Assembly: GCF_902497555.1 (NCBI RefSeq)
Contig: NZ_CABVGP010000001.1
Location: 2,894,501-2,958,500, forward strand
DNA from: Amycolatopsis camponoti
Lineage (GTDB): Bacteria; Actinomycetota; Actinomycetes; Mycobacteriales; Pseudonocardiaceae
Direction: 5' to 3'
Length of the DNA stretch: 64,000 nt
In this document: piece after piece, positions 32,809 through 43,488 of the stretch
How positions within the stretch are numbered: position 1 is the stretch's first letter
Layout of the letters: every line of letters starts with the position of its first letter
Position numbers and translations under genes: made by a program
The notes under the pieces: generated by a model
Database searches by the model: none
What the model saw: only the letters and a program-made list of their open reading frames with translations
Told to the model about the DNA's origin: nothing

Positions 32809-34461
32809 ATGAGCTGGTACGACGCGAAGCCCTGGCTCGCGAGCTACGACGAACGGGTGCGGGACGCGGAACCGGCGAAGCCGACGACGCTGCCCGAGTC
32901 CTTCCGCCGGGCGGTGGACCACGTCCCCGACCGGGCCGCGATCGCCTACTTCGACGCGCGGCTGACCTACCGCGAGGTCGACGAGCTCTCCGACGGCGTC
33001 GCCCGGTACCTCACGGAGCACGGCTTCGCCCGCGGCGACCGGCTCGCCCTGGTGCTGCAGAACATCCCGCAGTTCGTCATCGCCCTGCTCGGCGCGTGGA
33101 AGGCCGGCGGGATCGTGGTGCCGGTCAACCCGATGTACCGCGAGCGCGAGCTGACCCACGTCTTCACCGACGCCGGCGTCAAGGCGGTCGTCTGCTCGCA
33201 GCGCGGCTGGAACGCCTACATCGGCAAGACCGCGGGCGACAACGGCGTCGGCATCGCCCTCACCACCAGCGAGCTGGAGTTCCAGACGCGCGACGACGAA
33301 CGCGTGCTGGGCAAGGTCACCCGCGAAGAGACCCCGGGCGCCACCGAGCTCCTCGAAGCCGCCGCCACCCCGGGCCCGAAGCCGCCCGAACCCGCCTTCG
33401 CCCTCGACGACACCGCGCTGATCAGCTACACCTCCGGCACGAGCGGTACGCCCAAGGGCGCCACCAACACCCACGGCAACATCGGCATCAACGCCGCCGG
33501 CCTGGGCTCGTTCAGCGGTCTCCCCGAGGGCTCGACGCTCTTCGGGCTCGCGCCGCTGTTCCACATCACCGGCATGGTCTGCGAAGTCGGCTCGGCGATC
33601 GACATCGGCGGCACGCTCGCCCTCGCCTACCGCTTCGACGCGGGGGTCGTGCTCGACGCCTTCCTCGAGCACCGGCCGTCGTACACGGTCGGGCCGTCCA
33701 CGGCCTACATGGCGCTGATGGCCCACCCGTCCTTCAGCCGGGACCACTTCGAGTCGTTCGCGCTGCTCTACTCCGGCGGTGCCGCACTGCCACCCGCCGT
33801 CGTCGAGGCGTTCCGCGCGAAGACCGGCCACTACATCCACAACGGCTACGGCCTCACTGAGACGACAGCCGGCTGCGTCGTCGTCCCCGGCACCCTCGAA
33901 GCGCCGATCGACCCGGAGTCCGGCACGATCTCGATCGGCCTGCCGGTGCCGGACACGATCGTCCGGATCCTCGGCGAGAACGGCGAAGAGCTGCCGTTCG
34001 GGCAGCCGGGCGAGATCGCCGTCGAGGGCCCGATGGTCGTCTCCGGCTACTGGAACCGCCCGGACGCGACGGCCGAGGCGCTGCCCGGCGGCCGGCTGCT
34101 CACCGGCGACATCGGGTTCATGGACGAGTGCGGCTGGGTCTACGTCGTCGACCGCAAGAAGGACATGATCAACGCGTCCGGCTTCAAGGTCTGGCCGCGC
34201 GAGGTCGAAGACGTCCTCTACACGCACCCGGCCGTCCGCGAGGCCGCCGTCGTCGGGATCGCCGACGAGTACCGCGGCGAGACGGTCAAGGCGTACGTCA
34301 GTCCCGCGCCCGGCGTGACCGCCGACCCGGCGGAGCTGGTGGCCTGGTGCAAGGAACGGCTCGCCGCCTACAAGTACCCGCGCACCATCGAAGTCCTCGA
34401 CGAGCTGCCGAAGACCACCAGCGGCAAGATCCTGCGCCGCGAACTGCGAGCGAGGGGCTGA
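32809..34461 (+). CDS. Acyl-CoA synthetase (AMP-forming)
   Basis: A 550-residue ANL-family ligase. The ATP loop is YTSGTSGTPKGATN, A5 is GYGLTET, the hinge region is GDIGFMDECGWVYVVDRKKD, and the catalytic Lys is in TTSGKILRRE. It activates a carboxylic acid to its CoA thioester via an acyl-adenylate. ATG 32809 is fixed by AAAGGAGGT six bases upstream; further in-frame ATG codons lie earlier. Its stop overlaps the lactonase-like gene as TGATG, so the two products likely act in sequence on the same compound. Confidence 0.9.
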   Translation: MSWYDAKPWLASYDERVRDAEPAKPTTLPESFRRAVDHVPDRAAIAYFDARLTYREVDELSDGVARYLTEHGFARGDRLALVLQNIPQFVIALLGAWKAGGIVVPVNPMYRERELTHVFTDAGVKAVVCSQRGWNAYIGKTAGDNGVGIALTTSELEFQTRDDERVLGKVTREETPGATELLEAAATPGPKPPEPAFALDDTALISYTSGTSGTPKGATNTHGNIGINAAGLGSFSGLPEGSTLFGLAPLFHITGMVCEVGSAIDIGGTLALAYRFDAGVVLDAFLEHRPSYTVGPSTAYMALMAHPSFSRDHFESFALLYSGGAALPPAVVEAFRAKTGHYIHNGYGLTETTAGCVVVPGTLEAPIDPESGTISIGLPVPDTIVRILGENGEELPFGQPGEIAVEGPMVVSGYWNRPDATAEALPGGRLLTGDIGFMDECGWVYVVDRKKDMINASGFKVWPREVEDVLYTHPAVREAAVVGIADEYRGETVKAYVSPAPGVTADPAELVAWCKERLAAYKYPRTIEVLDELPKTTSGKILRRELRARG

Positions 34462-35429
34462 TGGTCGAAACCGTTCGCGGTGCGATCGCGCCGGAAGCCC
34501 TGGGCCGGGTGCTGATGCACGAGCACCTCTTCGTGCTGAGCCCCGAATTCGCCGTCAACTACCCCGAGCACGAGGGGTTCAAGGAGGACGAACACGTCCC
34601 CGAGGCGATCCGGCGGCTCAAGGAGCTGAAGGACGCCGGAATCGACACGATCGTCGACCCGACGGTGATCGGCCTGGGCCGCTACATCCCGCGCGTGCAG
34701 CGGGTCGCCGCCGAGGTCGAGGTCAACATCGTCGTCGCCACCGGGCTCTACACCTACAACGACGTGCCGCACTACCTGCACTTCCGCGGGCCCGGCACGA
34801 TGCTGCAGGGCGAGGACCCGCTCGTCGGGATGTTCGTCGGGGACATCCGCGAGGGCATCTCGGGCACCGGCGTCAAGGCGGGGCTGCTCAAGTGCGCCAC
34901 CGACGAACCGGGTGTGACCCCGGGCGTCGAGCGCGTGCTGCGCGCGGTGGCGAAGGCCCACGTCGAGACCGGCGCGCCGATCATGACGCACACGCACGCC
35001 GGCACGAAGCGCGGGCTGGAGCAGCAGGCGATCTTCGAAGACGAGGGCGTCGACCTGAGCCGCGTGCTGGTCGGGCACTCCGGCGACTCGACCGACCTGG
35101 GCTACCTGACCGAGCTGGCCGACCGCGGGTCGCTGCTCGGCATGGACCGCTTCGGGCTCGACCTGCTGCTGCCGTTCGAGGAACGGGTGAACACCGTCGC
35201 GGCGCTGTGCGAACGCGGCTACGCGGGCAGCATGGTGCTCTCGCACGACGCGTCGTGCTACATCGACTGGCTGCCGGAGGACCAGCTGCCCGTGTTGACG
35301 CCGAACTGGCACTACCTGCACATCACGCGGGACGTGCTGCCCGCGCTGCGGGAGCGCGGGGTGTCCGAAACGGACATCACGACCATGCTCGTGGACAATC
35401 CGCGGCGGTTCCTGTCCTGGCGGGACTGA
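34461..35429 (+). CDS. Phosphotriesterase-family hydrolase (lactonase-like)
   Basis: A 322-residue amidohydrolase-superfamily protein. The metal motifs are in order: His20 and His22 (LMHEHLF), the bridging Lys (AGLLKCATDEPG), MTHTHAG, VGHSGDSTD and LSHDASC. Phosphotriesterase-like lactonases of this type open gamma and delta lactones to hydroxy acids; true organophosphate activity is usually secondary. It is translationally coupled (TGATG) to an acyl-CoA synthetase, which supports a lactone to hydroxy acid to hydroxyacyl-CoA sequence. The substrate is inferred. Confidence 0.83.
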   Translation: MVETVRGAIAPEALGRVLMHEHLFVLSPEFAVNYPEHEGFKEDEHVPEAIRRLKELKDAGIDTIVDPTVIGLGRYIPRVQRVAAEVEVNIVVATGLYTYNDVPHYLHFRGPGTMLQGEDPLVGMFVGDIREGISGTGVKAGLLKCATDEPGVTPGVERVLRAVAKAHVETGAPIMTHTHAGTKRGLEQQAIFEDEGVDLSRVLVGHSGDSTDLGYLTELADRGSLLGMDRFGLDLLLPFEERVNTVAALCERGYAGSMVLSHDASCYIDWLPEDQLPVLTPNWHYLHITRDVLPALRERGVSETDITTMLVDNPRRFLSWRD

Positions 35430-35472
35430 GCCGTTATCCTGATGCGTCCTGATTCGAGAGGGGGTACTTGCC

Positions 35473-36096
35473 GTGACCCGAGCAAGCACCCGTAAGCCGG
35501 GTGAGGCGGGCGGTGACGACCAGGCCGCCGTGCCGCGCCGGCTGCTGGAGCACGCCACGAAGCTGTTCGCCAAGAAGGGCTTCGACCGCACGTCCGTGCA
35601 GGAGATCGTCGAAGCCGCGGGCGTCACCAAGGGCGCGATGTACCACTACTTCGGCTCGAAGGACGACCTCCTCTACGAGATCTACGCCCGCGTCCTGCGC
35701 GAGCAGACCCGCCAGCTGGAGAGCGTCGCCTCGTCGAGCGCGCCGCTGCGCGAACGCCTCGCCGCGGCCGCGTCCGACGTCGTCGTGTCCAGCATCGACA
35801 ACCTCGACGACAACACGATCTTCCTGCAGTCGATGCACCAGCTGTCGCCGGACAAGCAGAAGGCGGTGCGCGCCGAGCGCCGCAAGTACCACGAGCGCTT
35901 CCGCGGCCTGGTCGAGGAAGGCCAGGAATCGGGCGAGTTCCGCACGGACAAGCCGGCCGACGTCGTCGTCGACTTCTTCTTCGGCTCGGTCCACCACCTC
36001 GGGTCGTGGTACCGCCGCGGCGGGACGTTGTCGGCGCGCCAGGTCGGCGACCACTACGCGGACCTGCTGCTGGACGCCTTGCGGCCACCCGGGTGA
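35473..36096 (+). CDS. TetR-family regulator, candidate controller of the lipid regulon
   Basis: A 207-residue TetR protein. The helix-turn-helix is FDRTSVQEIVEAAGVTKGAMYHYFGSKDDLL (seen in parts), followed by a helical ligand domain with PADVVVDFFFGSVHHLG. This pattern resembles actinobacterial regulators of fatty-acid and sterol catabolism. It lies 43 bp after the lactonase-like gene on the same strand, behind GAGGGGG. It is the best local candidate to bind the 14-bp motif found before five acyl-CoA operons. Its stop overlaps the next gene as GTGA. Confidence 0.88.
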   Translation: MTRASTRKPGEAGGDDQAAVPRRLLEHATKLFAKKGFDRTSVQEIVEAAGVTKGAMYHYFGSKDDLLYEIYARVLREQTRQLESVASSSAPLRERLAAAASDVVVSSIDNLDDNTIFLQSMHQLSPDKQKAVRAERRKYHERFRGLVEEGQESGEFRTDKPADVVVDFFFGSVHHLGSWYRRGGTLSARQVGDHYADLLLDALRPPG

Positions 36097-38294
36097 CGCT
36101 GCCCGTCCTCGACAAGCTGACCGGAGCGGAGCGAGAGCTGGTCGACGCGGCCCGTCGCGGCGACGCTTGCGTGACCGACGCCCCGGTGCGGGCCGTGGTG
36201 CTGCGCGAGCTGCTGCTCGGCCTCCGCGGCCCGGTGGACCCTCGCGGGGTACGGCTCGGGGGCGCCCGGATCGCCGGGACGCTGAACCTCGACCACGTCG
36301 AAGCGGGCACCGGCCTCGCGCTCGTCGAGTGCGTGCTCGTGAACGCGATCAGCGCGCGACACGCCCGGCTCCCGTGGCTCGACCTGGCCGGCAGCCGGAT
36401 CGCCGGACTCGACGGCACCGCCGTCCGGATCGGCCACGACCTCGACCTGACCGGAGTCCGCGCGACCGGCTCCGGGGACTTCGGCGTGATCTGCCTGCGG
36501 GACGCCCGGATCGACGGCCTCGCCGTCTTCGCCCGCGCGGAGATCCACAGCGGCGACGGCCCCGCCCTGTACCTCGACGACCTCGAATGCCGGGCCGTCA
36601 AAGGCATCGGCCTGCGGGCGACCGGTGCCGGCGACAGCGGCGCGATCCGCCTGCTCGGGGCGCACGTGTCCCGAGAGGTCTTCCTGGGCGAAGCGGTGCT
36701 CGCCAACGAATCCGGGCCCGCGGTGCACGCCGACAGCGCGGTGGTCGACGGCGACCTGAACCTGGCCGGCGCCACGGTGACCGGCGCGCTCCGCCTGCTC
36801 GGGGCCCGGGTCGGCGGCCAGCTCGACCTCGGCGACGCCACGCTCGTGAACGACAGCGGCCCGGCCGTCGGCGCCGACCGCCTCCGGGCCGGCGGCCTGT
36901 ACGCGACCGGGGTCGCTGTGACCGGGGCGTTCTCGCTGCTCGGCGCCCGGATCGAGGGGCAGGTCAACCTCGGCGGCGCGGTGCTCGCCCACCCCGGCGG
37001 CCGCGCGCTGAGCGCCGACAACGCCCGGATCGAAGGCAGCGTCCACGCCATCGGGCTGCGGGCGAGTGGAACGCTCAGCCTGATGGGCACCCAGGTGAGC
37101 GGTGAGCTCTACCTGACGGACGCCGAACTCGCCGGCGCCACCGGAGTGGCGTTGAGCGGCGACCGGCTCCGGGTGGACGGCGGCCTGCGCCTGACCAGGC
37201 TGACGGCGACCGGCACGGTCGACCTCGACGGCGCGCGCGTCGGTGGCCACGCGAACTTCGCAGGCGCCCGGGTCACCTCGGATGCCGGCCCTGCGCTGGA
37301 CGCCGACGACCTGCACGTCGACGGTCCCCTGGACCTCGACGACGTGCGGCTGACCGGTGCGGGCCCCCGGGGTGCACTCGCCCTGAACCGCGCCGAGGTC
37401 GCCGGCCGGCTCGCTCTCGACAGCGCCGTACTCGCGAACGAGACCGGGCCCGCGCTGGTCGCCGAAGGGTGCCGAGTCCGGGAAAACGTGTGGTTGACCG
37501 AGCTACGGGCGGCCGGGACCGGCGAACCCGCCACGGTCAGCCTGCTGGGCGTCCGGATCGCGGGGCAGCTGAGCTTCACCGGCGCGGAGATCGTTTCCAC
37601 CGATACCCTCGTGAGCCTCGAAGACGCCGTGGTCGACGGGCCGGTCTTGCTGCCCGCCTCGCTGCTCTCCGGCGGCTTGGCGGACCTCGACGGCTTCCGG
37701 TTCGGTTCGCTCGGTGACGTCACCTGGCGCGAGTGGCTGGACGTGATCCGCTCGCACACCGCCGCCTACCGGCCGGGGCCGTACCAGCGGCTGGCCGCGT
37801 CGGAACGAGCCGCCGGGCACGACGGCAACGCGCGCCAGATCCTCATCGCCCAGCAACGGGACCTGCAGCGGCGATCCCCCGAAGCGATCGGCGGCTGGCC
37901 GGCCCGGCGGTTCCACTGGCTGTGGGGCGCGTTGGCCGGGTACGGCTACCGGGCCCGCCGGACGGCGGCCGCGTTGCTGCTCGCCGTGGTCGCCGCCGGG
38001 GGACTGGGGCTCTGGGCCGGGCACGTCGGCGACGGGCGGCACCACGCTGCCGAGCGGACCGCGGACCTGACGGCCGCCGCCGGGACGCCGTGTACGACCG
38101 TGGAGCTGATCGGCGTCGGCCTGGATCGCGGGCTGCCGCTGTCGCCGGGGGTGCGCGGGCGGTGCGACCTCAACACCGGGATCACCGCGGGACAGGTCTT
38201 CACGGTGGCGATCTGGCTGGTGCAGGCCGCGATCTGGGCACTGGCCACGCTGGCGCTGGTCGGCTACACGGGGCTGGTCCGCAAGACCGGCTAG
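36093..38294 (+). CDS. Repeat-rich membrane protein with beta-helix-like array
   Basis: A 733-residue protein coupled to TetR by a GTGA overlap. Residues about 35-560 are built of some 20-residue units of the type GARVGGQLDLGDATL/GARIEGQVNLGGAVL, each with G-A-x-(V/I)-x-G-x-L-x-L. The regular spacing suggests a right-handed beta-helix. A charged segment (PYQRLAASERAAGHDG, then RFHWLWG) and two or three membrane helices close the protein, with a Cys-containing loop between them (TPCTTVELIGVG). Relatives are often labelled membrane-associated oxidoreductase, but I see no cofactor motif. Function unknown; it may be an intracellular scaffold. Confidence 0.75.
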   Translation: MTLPVLDKLTGAERELVDAARRGDACVTDAPVRAVVLRELLLGLRGPVDPRGVRLGGARIAGTLNLDHVEAGTGLALVECVLVNAISARHARLPWLDLAGSRIAGLDGTAVRIGHDLDLTGVRATGSGDFGVICLRDARIDGLAVFARAEIHSGDGPALYLDDLECRAVKGIGLRATGAGDSGAIRLLGAHVSREVFLGEAVLANESGPAVHADSAVVDGDLNLAGATVTGALRLLGARVGGQLDLGDATLVNDSGPAVGADRLRAGGLYATGVAVTGAFSLLGARIEGQVNLGGAVLAHPGGRALSADNARIEGSVHAIGLRASGTLSLMGTQVSGELYLTDAELAGATGVALSGDRLRVDGGLRLTRLTATGTVDLDGARVGGHANFAGARVTSDAGPALDADDLHVDGPLDLDDVRLTGAGPRGALALNRAEVAGRLALDSAVLANETGPALVAEGCRVRENVWLTELRAAGTGEPATVSLLGVRIAGQLSFTGAEIVSTDTLVSLEDAVVDGPVLLPASLLSGGLADLDGFRFGSLGDVTWREWLDVIRSHTAAYRPGPYQRLAASERAAGHDGNARQILIAQQRDLQRRSPEAIGGWPARRFHWLWGALAGYGYRARRTAAALLLAVVAAGGLGLWAGHVGDGRHHAAERTADLTAAAGTPCTTVELIGVGLDRGLPLSPGVRGRCDLNTGITAGQVFTVAIWLVQAAIWALATLALVGYTGLVRKTG

Positions 38295-39178
38295 TGCTCC
38301 CGGAGGTGGTCCAGGAGGTGGGCGCTGACCTCGTCAGGGGCTTCCATCGCCATCCACTGGCTCGCGCCCTCGACGATCTGGAAGCGGTACTCCGCGTCGA
38401 TGTGGTGGACCGTCAGCTCCGCGGCGCTCTGGCCGAGGTACGGGTCCTCGCTGCCCCACAGGTAGAGGGTCGGGACGGTGATGCGGCCGGCCGGGACGTC
38501 GAATACGTCGTTCGTCGCGCCGCGGTACCAATTCAGCGTCGCGGTCAGCGCGCCCGGTTCGGAAAGGCGGGCGACGGCGCTCTCGACGAATTCGGCCGGA
38601 ATCCGCCGGTTGTAGACAGCGCGTAATTGCGCGGCTTCGTCGCGTAAGAGGAATTTCTCGGCTTTGCCGACGCCACGGCGGAAGAAGCGGATGTAGCCGA
38701 GGTCGTGGAACTGCCCGTCGTCGGTGGCGGCCGCGCGCTGCAGCGCCGACGGGTGCGGGGTGGAGAGCACGGTCAGCGACCGCAACCGGCTGGGATGAGC
38801 GGTGGCGAGCGCCCAGGCGACCATGCCGCCCCAGTCGCGCGCGACCAGGTGGAACCGGTCGGCGCCCTGGCTGTCGGCGAAGGCGAGGGCGTCGCCGACC
38901 AGGTGCTCGATCGAGTAGTGCTCGACACCGTCCGGACGCGCCTGCCGGGCGTACCCGCGCTGGTCGACGGCGATGGCGCGGTAGCCGGCCTCGCCGAGGG
39001 CGTGCAGCTGCTCGGTCCAGGCGTCGGCGAATTCGGGCCAGCCGTGCAGCAACAGGACCAGTTCGCCCGCTTCGGGCCCGGCCGCGAGGGCGCTGTGCCG
39101 ATGACCGCCGACAACGACGGTCAATTCCTCCAAGGCGGCGGCCATACCGGCATCCGTCGGCGCGACGGCGAATTCCAT
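38291..39178 (-). CDS. Epoxide-hydrolase-like alpha/beta hydrolase, catalytic His replaced
   Basis: A 295-residue alpha/beta hydrolase. It has the oxyanion motif HGWPEF, the nucleophile Asp in VARDWGGMVAW and the acid region YLWGSEDPYLG. The usual GHW catalytic-His motif near the C-terminus reads GASQWMAMEAPDEV: Gln replaces His. Two in-frame TTA leucine codons stand at residues 178 and 185 (38645-38647 and 38624-38626), both rare in such genomes. ATG 39178 is chosen as the domain start. The stop shares the four bases CTAG with the convergent repeat protein. Confidence 0.8.
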   Translation of the reverse strand: MEFAVAPTDAGMAAALEELTVVVGGHRHSALAAGPEAGELVLLLHGWPEFADAWTEQLHALGEAGYRAIAVDQRGYARQARPDGVEHYSIEHLVGDALAFADSQGADRFHLVARDWGGMVAWALATAHPSRLRSLTVLSTPHPSALQRAAATDDGQFHDLGYIRFFRRGVGKAEKFLLRDEAAQLRAVYNRRIPAEFVESAVARLSEPGALTATLNWYRGATNDVFDVPAGRITVPTLYLWGSEDPYLGQSAAELTVHHIDAEYRFQIVEGASQWMAMEAPDEVSAHLLDHLREH

Positions 39179-39271
39179 GGCGCCCAGGCTAGATCGCGAC
39201 GGGTGGGGAGAACCATGGGAAGAAGGGCATTTTTGCCTCCCTTTTGCGCTGGGGGTGTCCTGGCTCACAGA

Positions 39272-39295
39272 ATTTTCGCTCAGATGAGCGAAAAT
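39272..39295. promoter_or_regulatory. AT-rich palindrome
   Basis: ATTTTCGCTCA (39272-39282), GA, TGAGCGAAAAT (39285-39295): perfect 11-bp arms. It lies about 94 bp upstream of the alpha/beta hydrolase start and is a likely operator. Confidence 0.5.
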
Positions 39296-39480
39296 GCGAG
39301 AAAAACTGAATAGTATTCACGAAATCGGGGGTTGATGCGCCCGGCGTGGGAGGCCGGTGGGTGGTGCGCCTCGGGTTCGCGGCCGGGTGGGTTTCACCTG
39401 TTCGGCGAGGTGACCTGCCCCAGCCGGGTCGGGCTCGCCGTTGCGTGGCGCCGTGCATGATCGGAGTGGTGCGGCCGGTC

Positions 39481-39623
39481 GGATGTCCGCTGGTGCGGGG
39501 TGGGCCGAGCGGCGGGTGGATTGCTGGTGAGGCGCACTCGCGACCGGGGTGGCGCTGTCGAGGCGGATGCTCGCTGGTCCGTGGATTGCGGCGAGGCGGC
39601 CTGGGAGGATGCTCGCTGGTCCG
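39481..39623. repeat. Degenerate 42-bp minisatellite-like repeat
   Basis: GGATGCTCGCTGGTCCG occurs at 39565-39581 and again at 39607-39623, 42 bp apart. Weaker relatives begin near 39481 (GGATGTCCGCTGGTGCG) and 39518. On the minus strand the unit reads as about 14 residues beginning GPAS or APAD. Confidence 0.5.
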
Positions 39624-39930
39624 CTCATCCGGTCCACCGCCGCAAACCCCGGCGATCTCCCGGCCCCAGCCCCACCGAACCGGGTTTTACCCGGCTTCAG
39701 CCGCCGCCCGGCACCATCGGATCGTCAGGCGGCCGGCCGTGGGAACCGGGGGCCACGGCGCGGGGGGTGCCAGTGGACGGCGGCCGTCCGACATCGGAGA
39801 CCCGCCGAACGGGTCGTCCGCGGCCGGGGCGGCGTGGTCTGCCATGGCGGGCCGGCCGGCGAACCGGACGCCACCCGTCGAACGTCGGCCTCCGCCTGAA
39901 GCCTGGCGTTCGGTGCGTCAAGCCCCCCAA

Positions 39931-39976
39931 CGCCTCCGCGGGGGTGCTGCCGCCCGGCAGCACCCCCGCGGAGGCG
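39931..39976 (-). terminator. Very strong terminator of the acyl-CoA dehydrogenase operon
   Basis: A 21-bp perfect stem (39931-39951 with 39956-39976) and a 4-nt loop, beginning 17 bp beyond the stop of the last dehydrogenase gene. Confidence 0.88.
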
Positions 39977-39992
39977 AGAAGTGACGCTTGGG

Positions 39993-41087
39993 TCAAGCGG
40001 GCAGGTTCACCAGCTCCGCCAGCCGGGCCCGGTGCTTCCCCGGAGTCCCCAACGCCAGCTCGTCCGCCTTCGCGCGCTTCAGGTACAGGTGGGCCGGGTG
40101 CTCCCACGTCATCCCGATGCCGCCGTGCAGCTGGATCGCCTCCTCCGTCGCGTGGACCGCGATCGGCGAGACCCGCGCCTGCGCGACCGCCACCGCGATC
40201 GGCACGTCGGTGCCCGTCGCCAGCGAGTCCGCCGCGTAGCGCGCCGCCGCCCGGGCCAGCACCAGGTCCGTGTACAGGTTCGCCAGGCGGTGCTTCAGCG
40301 ACTGGAACCCGCCCACCGGACGGCCGAACTGGTACCGGCCCTTCAGGTACGAAACCGTCTCGGTCAGCGCCCATTCGGCGACGCCGGTCTGCTCCGAAGC
40401 CAGGATCCCCGCGCCGGACAGCAGCGCTTCCTCCAGCGCCGAAGCCGCGTCCGGTCCCGAGGCCACCAGGACCGCCGGCGCGTTGTCGAGCACCACGTCG
40501 GCCACCCGGCGCGTCAGGTCGAACGACACCAGCTCGGTCACCGTCGCCGCCGAGGCTTCGACCACGTACAGGCCCGGCCCGTCCGGGCCCGCGGCCGGGA
40601 CGACCAGCAGGTCCGCCACCGACGCGTCGGCGACCGTGCCCACCCGGCCGGACAGCTTGCCGTCGGCCGAAACGGTCACCGACGACGGGAAGCCCGCGCC
40701 CGGCGCCGTCGACAACGGCACGGCCAGCGCGCCGATCGCCGATCCCGCCGCCAGCCGGCGGACGAAGCCGCCCGCGCCCGCGCGGACCAGCGCCGTCGTC
40801 GCCAGCACGACGCTGCCCAGGAACGGCACCGGTGCGACGCTCCGGCCCAGTTCCTCGGCCACCACGGCGACCTCGCGGGCCGACGCGCCGTGCCCGCCCA
40901 GCTCCTCGGGCACCGCCAGCCCGGCCACGCCGACCTCGTCGGCCAGCGTGCGCCACAGCTTCAGGTCGTAACCCTCGGCCGTTTCGACGCGCGCCAGCAG
41001 CGCCTCGGGAGTGGCCTTCGCCTTGAGCAGGTCCCGGACGGAGGCTCGCAGATCTTCCTCGACGTCGGAATACAGCAGGTCGGTCAT
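39993..41087 (-). CDS. Acyl-CoA dehydrogenase, probable non-catalytic partner subunit
   Basis: A 364-residue acyl-CoA dehydrogenase-fold protein. The N-terminal helical domain (LGGHGASAREVAVVAEELG) and the FAD-binding C-terminal helices (FGRPVGGFQSLKHRLANLY, LHGGIGMTWEHPAHLY) are present. The C-terminus lacks the TSE-type motif that carries the catalytic Glu in its neighbour at 41084. Such short subunits in actinobacteria pair with a full one to make alpha2-beta2 enzymes (as in FadE28-FadE29/ChsE types). It overlaps the upstream gene as ATGA and is last in the operon. Confidence 0.85.
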   Translation of the reverse strand: MTDLLYSDVEEDLRASVRDLLKAKATPEALLARVETAEGYDLKLWRTLADEVGVAGLAVPEELGGHGASAREVAVVAEELGRSVAPVPFLGSVVLATTALVRAGAGGFVRRLAAGSAIGALAVPLSTAPGAGFPSSVTVSADGKLSGRVGTVADASVADLLVVPAAGPDGPGLYVVEASAATVTELVSFDLTRRVADVVLDNAPAVLVASGPDAASALEEALLSGAGILASEQTGVAEWALTETVSYLKGRYQFGRPVGGFQSLKHRLANLYTDLVLARAAARYAADSLATGTDVPIAVAVAQARVSPIAVHATEEAIQLHGGIGMTWEHPAHLYLKRAKADELALGTPGKHRARLAELVNLPA

Positions 41088-42264
41088 CGGGGGAGGTCCT
41101 TCCAGGCGACGTCCTTGTCGACGCGCGGCTCCGAGGGCAGCCCCAGCACGCGCTCGGCGATGATGTTGCGCAGGACCTCCGAGGTGCCGCCCTCGATGGA
41201 GTTCCCCTTCGCGCGCAGGTAGCGGTAGCCGGCTTCGCGGCCGGTGAAGTCGACGATCGCCGGGCGCCGGAACGTCCAGTCGTCGTACGCCAGGCCCTCT
41301 TCGCCGAGCAGCTCGACCTCCAGGCCGGTGAGCGCCTGGTTCAGCTCCGAGAACGCGACCTTCATGGCCGAGCCCTCCGGCCCGGGCGCGCCCGCGGTCA
41401 GCTGCTGGCGCAGCCGGGTGCCGGCCAGCCGCAGCGTCTCGGCCTCGACCCAGCGCTGCACGAGCCGGTCACGCAGCTCCGGCGTGCGCAGCTCGGGCCG
41501 CTCGCGCCAGGTCTTCGTGACGATGCCGATCAGCCCGCCTTCGCGCGGCTGCACGTGCCCGCCGATCGCGACGCGCTCGTTCATCAACGTGGTCTGCGCG
41601 ACCTTCCAGCCCTCGCCGACCGCGCCGAGGCGCTGGGTGTCCGGGATCCGGACCTCGGTCAGGAACACCTCGTTGAACTCGGCCTCGCCGGTGATCTGGC
41701 GCAGCGGCCGGACCTCGACGCCCGGGGCGGTCATGTCGCACAGGAAGTACGTCATGCCCTGGTGCTTCGGCACGTCCGGGTCGGTGCGGGTGACCAGGAT
41801 CGCCCACTGCGACTCGTGCGCGCCCGACGTCCACACCTTCTGGCCGGTGACGATCCAGTCGTCGCCGTCGCGCACCGCCCGCGTGCCCAGCGCCGCGAGG
41901 TCGGAGCCGGCGCCCGGCTCGGAGAACAGCTGGCACCACACCTCTTCGCCGGTCCACAGTGGACGCAGGAAGCGCTCGTGCTGCTCCGGCGTGCCGAACG
42001 CGAGGATGGTCGGCGCGGCCATGCCGAGGCCGATGCCGATCCGGCGCGGGTTGTTGTCCGGCGCGCCCGCTTCGGTGAAGACAGCGTCCACAACGGACTG
42101 CAGCGCGCGCGGCGCGTTCTGCCCGCCGAGGCCGGCGGGGAAGTGGATCCACGCGAGGCCGGCGTCGAACCGGGCCCGCAGGAAGTCCATGCGGTCGGTC
42201 GACGCGGGGTCGTGCGAGGCGAGGAACTCGGTCGCCTGGCGGGTCAGGTCTTCGGCCGTGACAG

Positions 42265-42268
<4 letters not shown>
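41084..42268 (-). CDS. Acyl-CoA dehydrogenase, probable catalytic subunit
   Basis: A 394-residue acyl-CoA dehydrogenase. Signatures include [29 protein letters not shown] and the C-terminal [21 protein letters not shown] with the Glu expected to act as base. It introduces a double bond into an acyl-CoA and passes electrons to ETF. GTG 42268 overlaps the upstream gene as GTGA, and its stop overlaps the 39993 gene, so the two should be made in equal amounts as a heteromer. Confidence 0.9.

Positions 42269-43488
<1,220 letters not shown>

Larger units (their letters stand above)
39179..39992. other. 814-bp region with no convincing gene
   Basis: I see no supported coding region here. The left part (39220-39330) is notably AT-rich for this genome and holds a palindrome at 39272. 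The middle (39481-39623) holds a degenerate repeat of about 42 bp. Open frames exist on both strands, but their products are low-complexity Gly/Arg/Pro-rich and have no clear ribosome site. The right end is a strong terminator for the acyl-CoA dehydrogenase operon. Confidence 0.6.

Noticed and set aside
39346..39984. Open frame of 212 codons in the gene-poor patch
   Set aside because: Low-complexity Gly/Arg/Pro product, no ribosome site, and it runs into a terminator hairpin.
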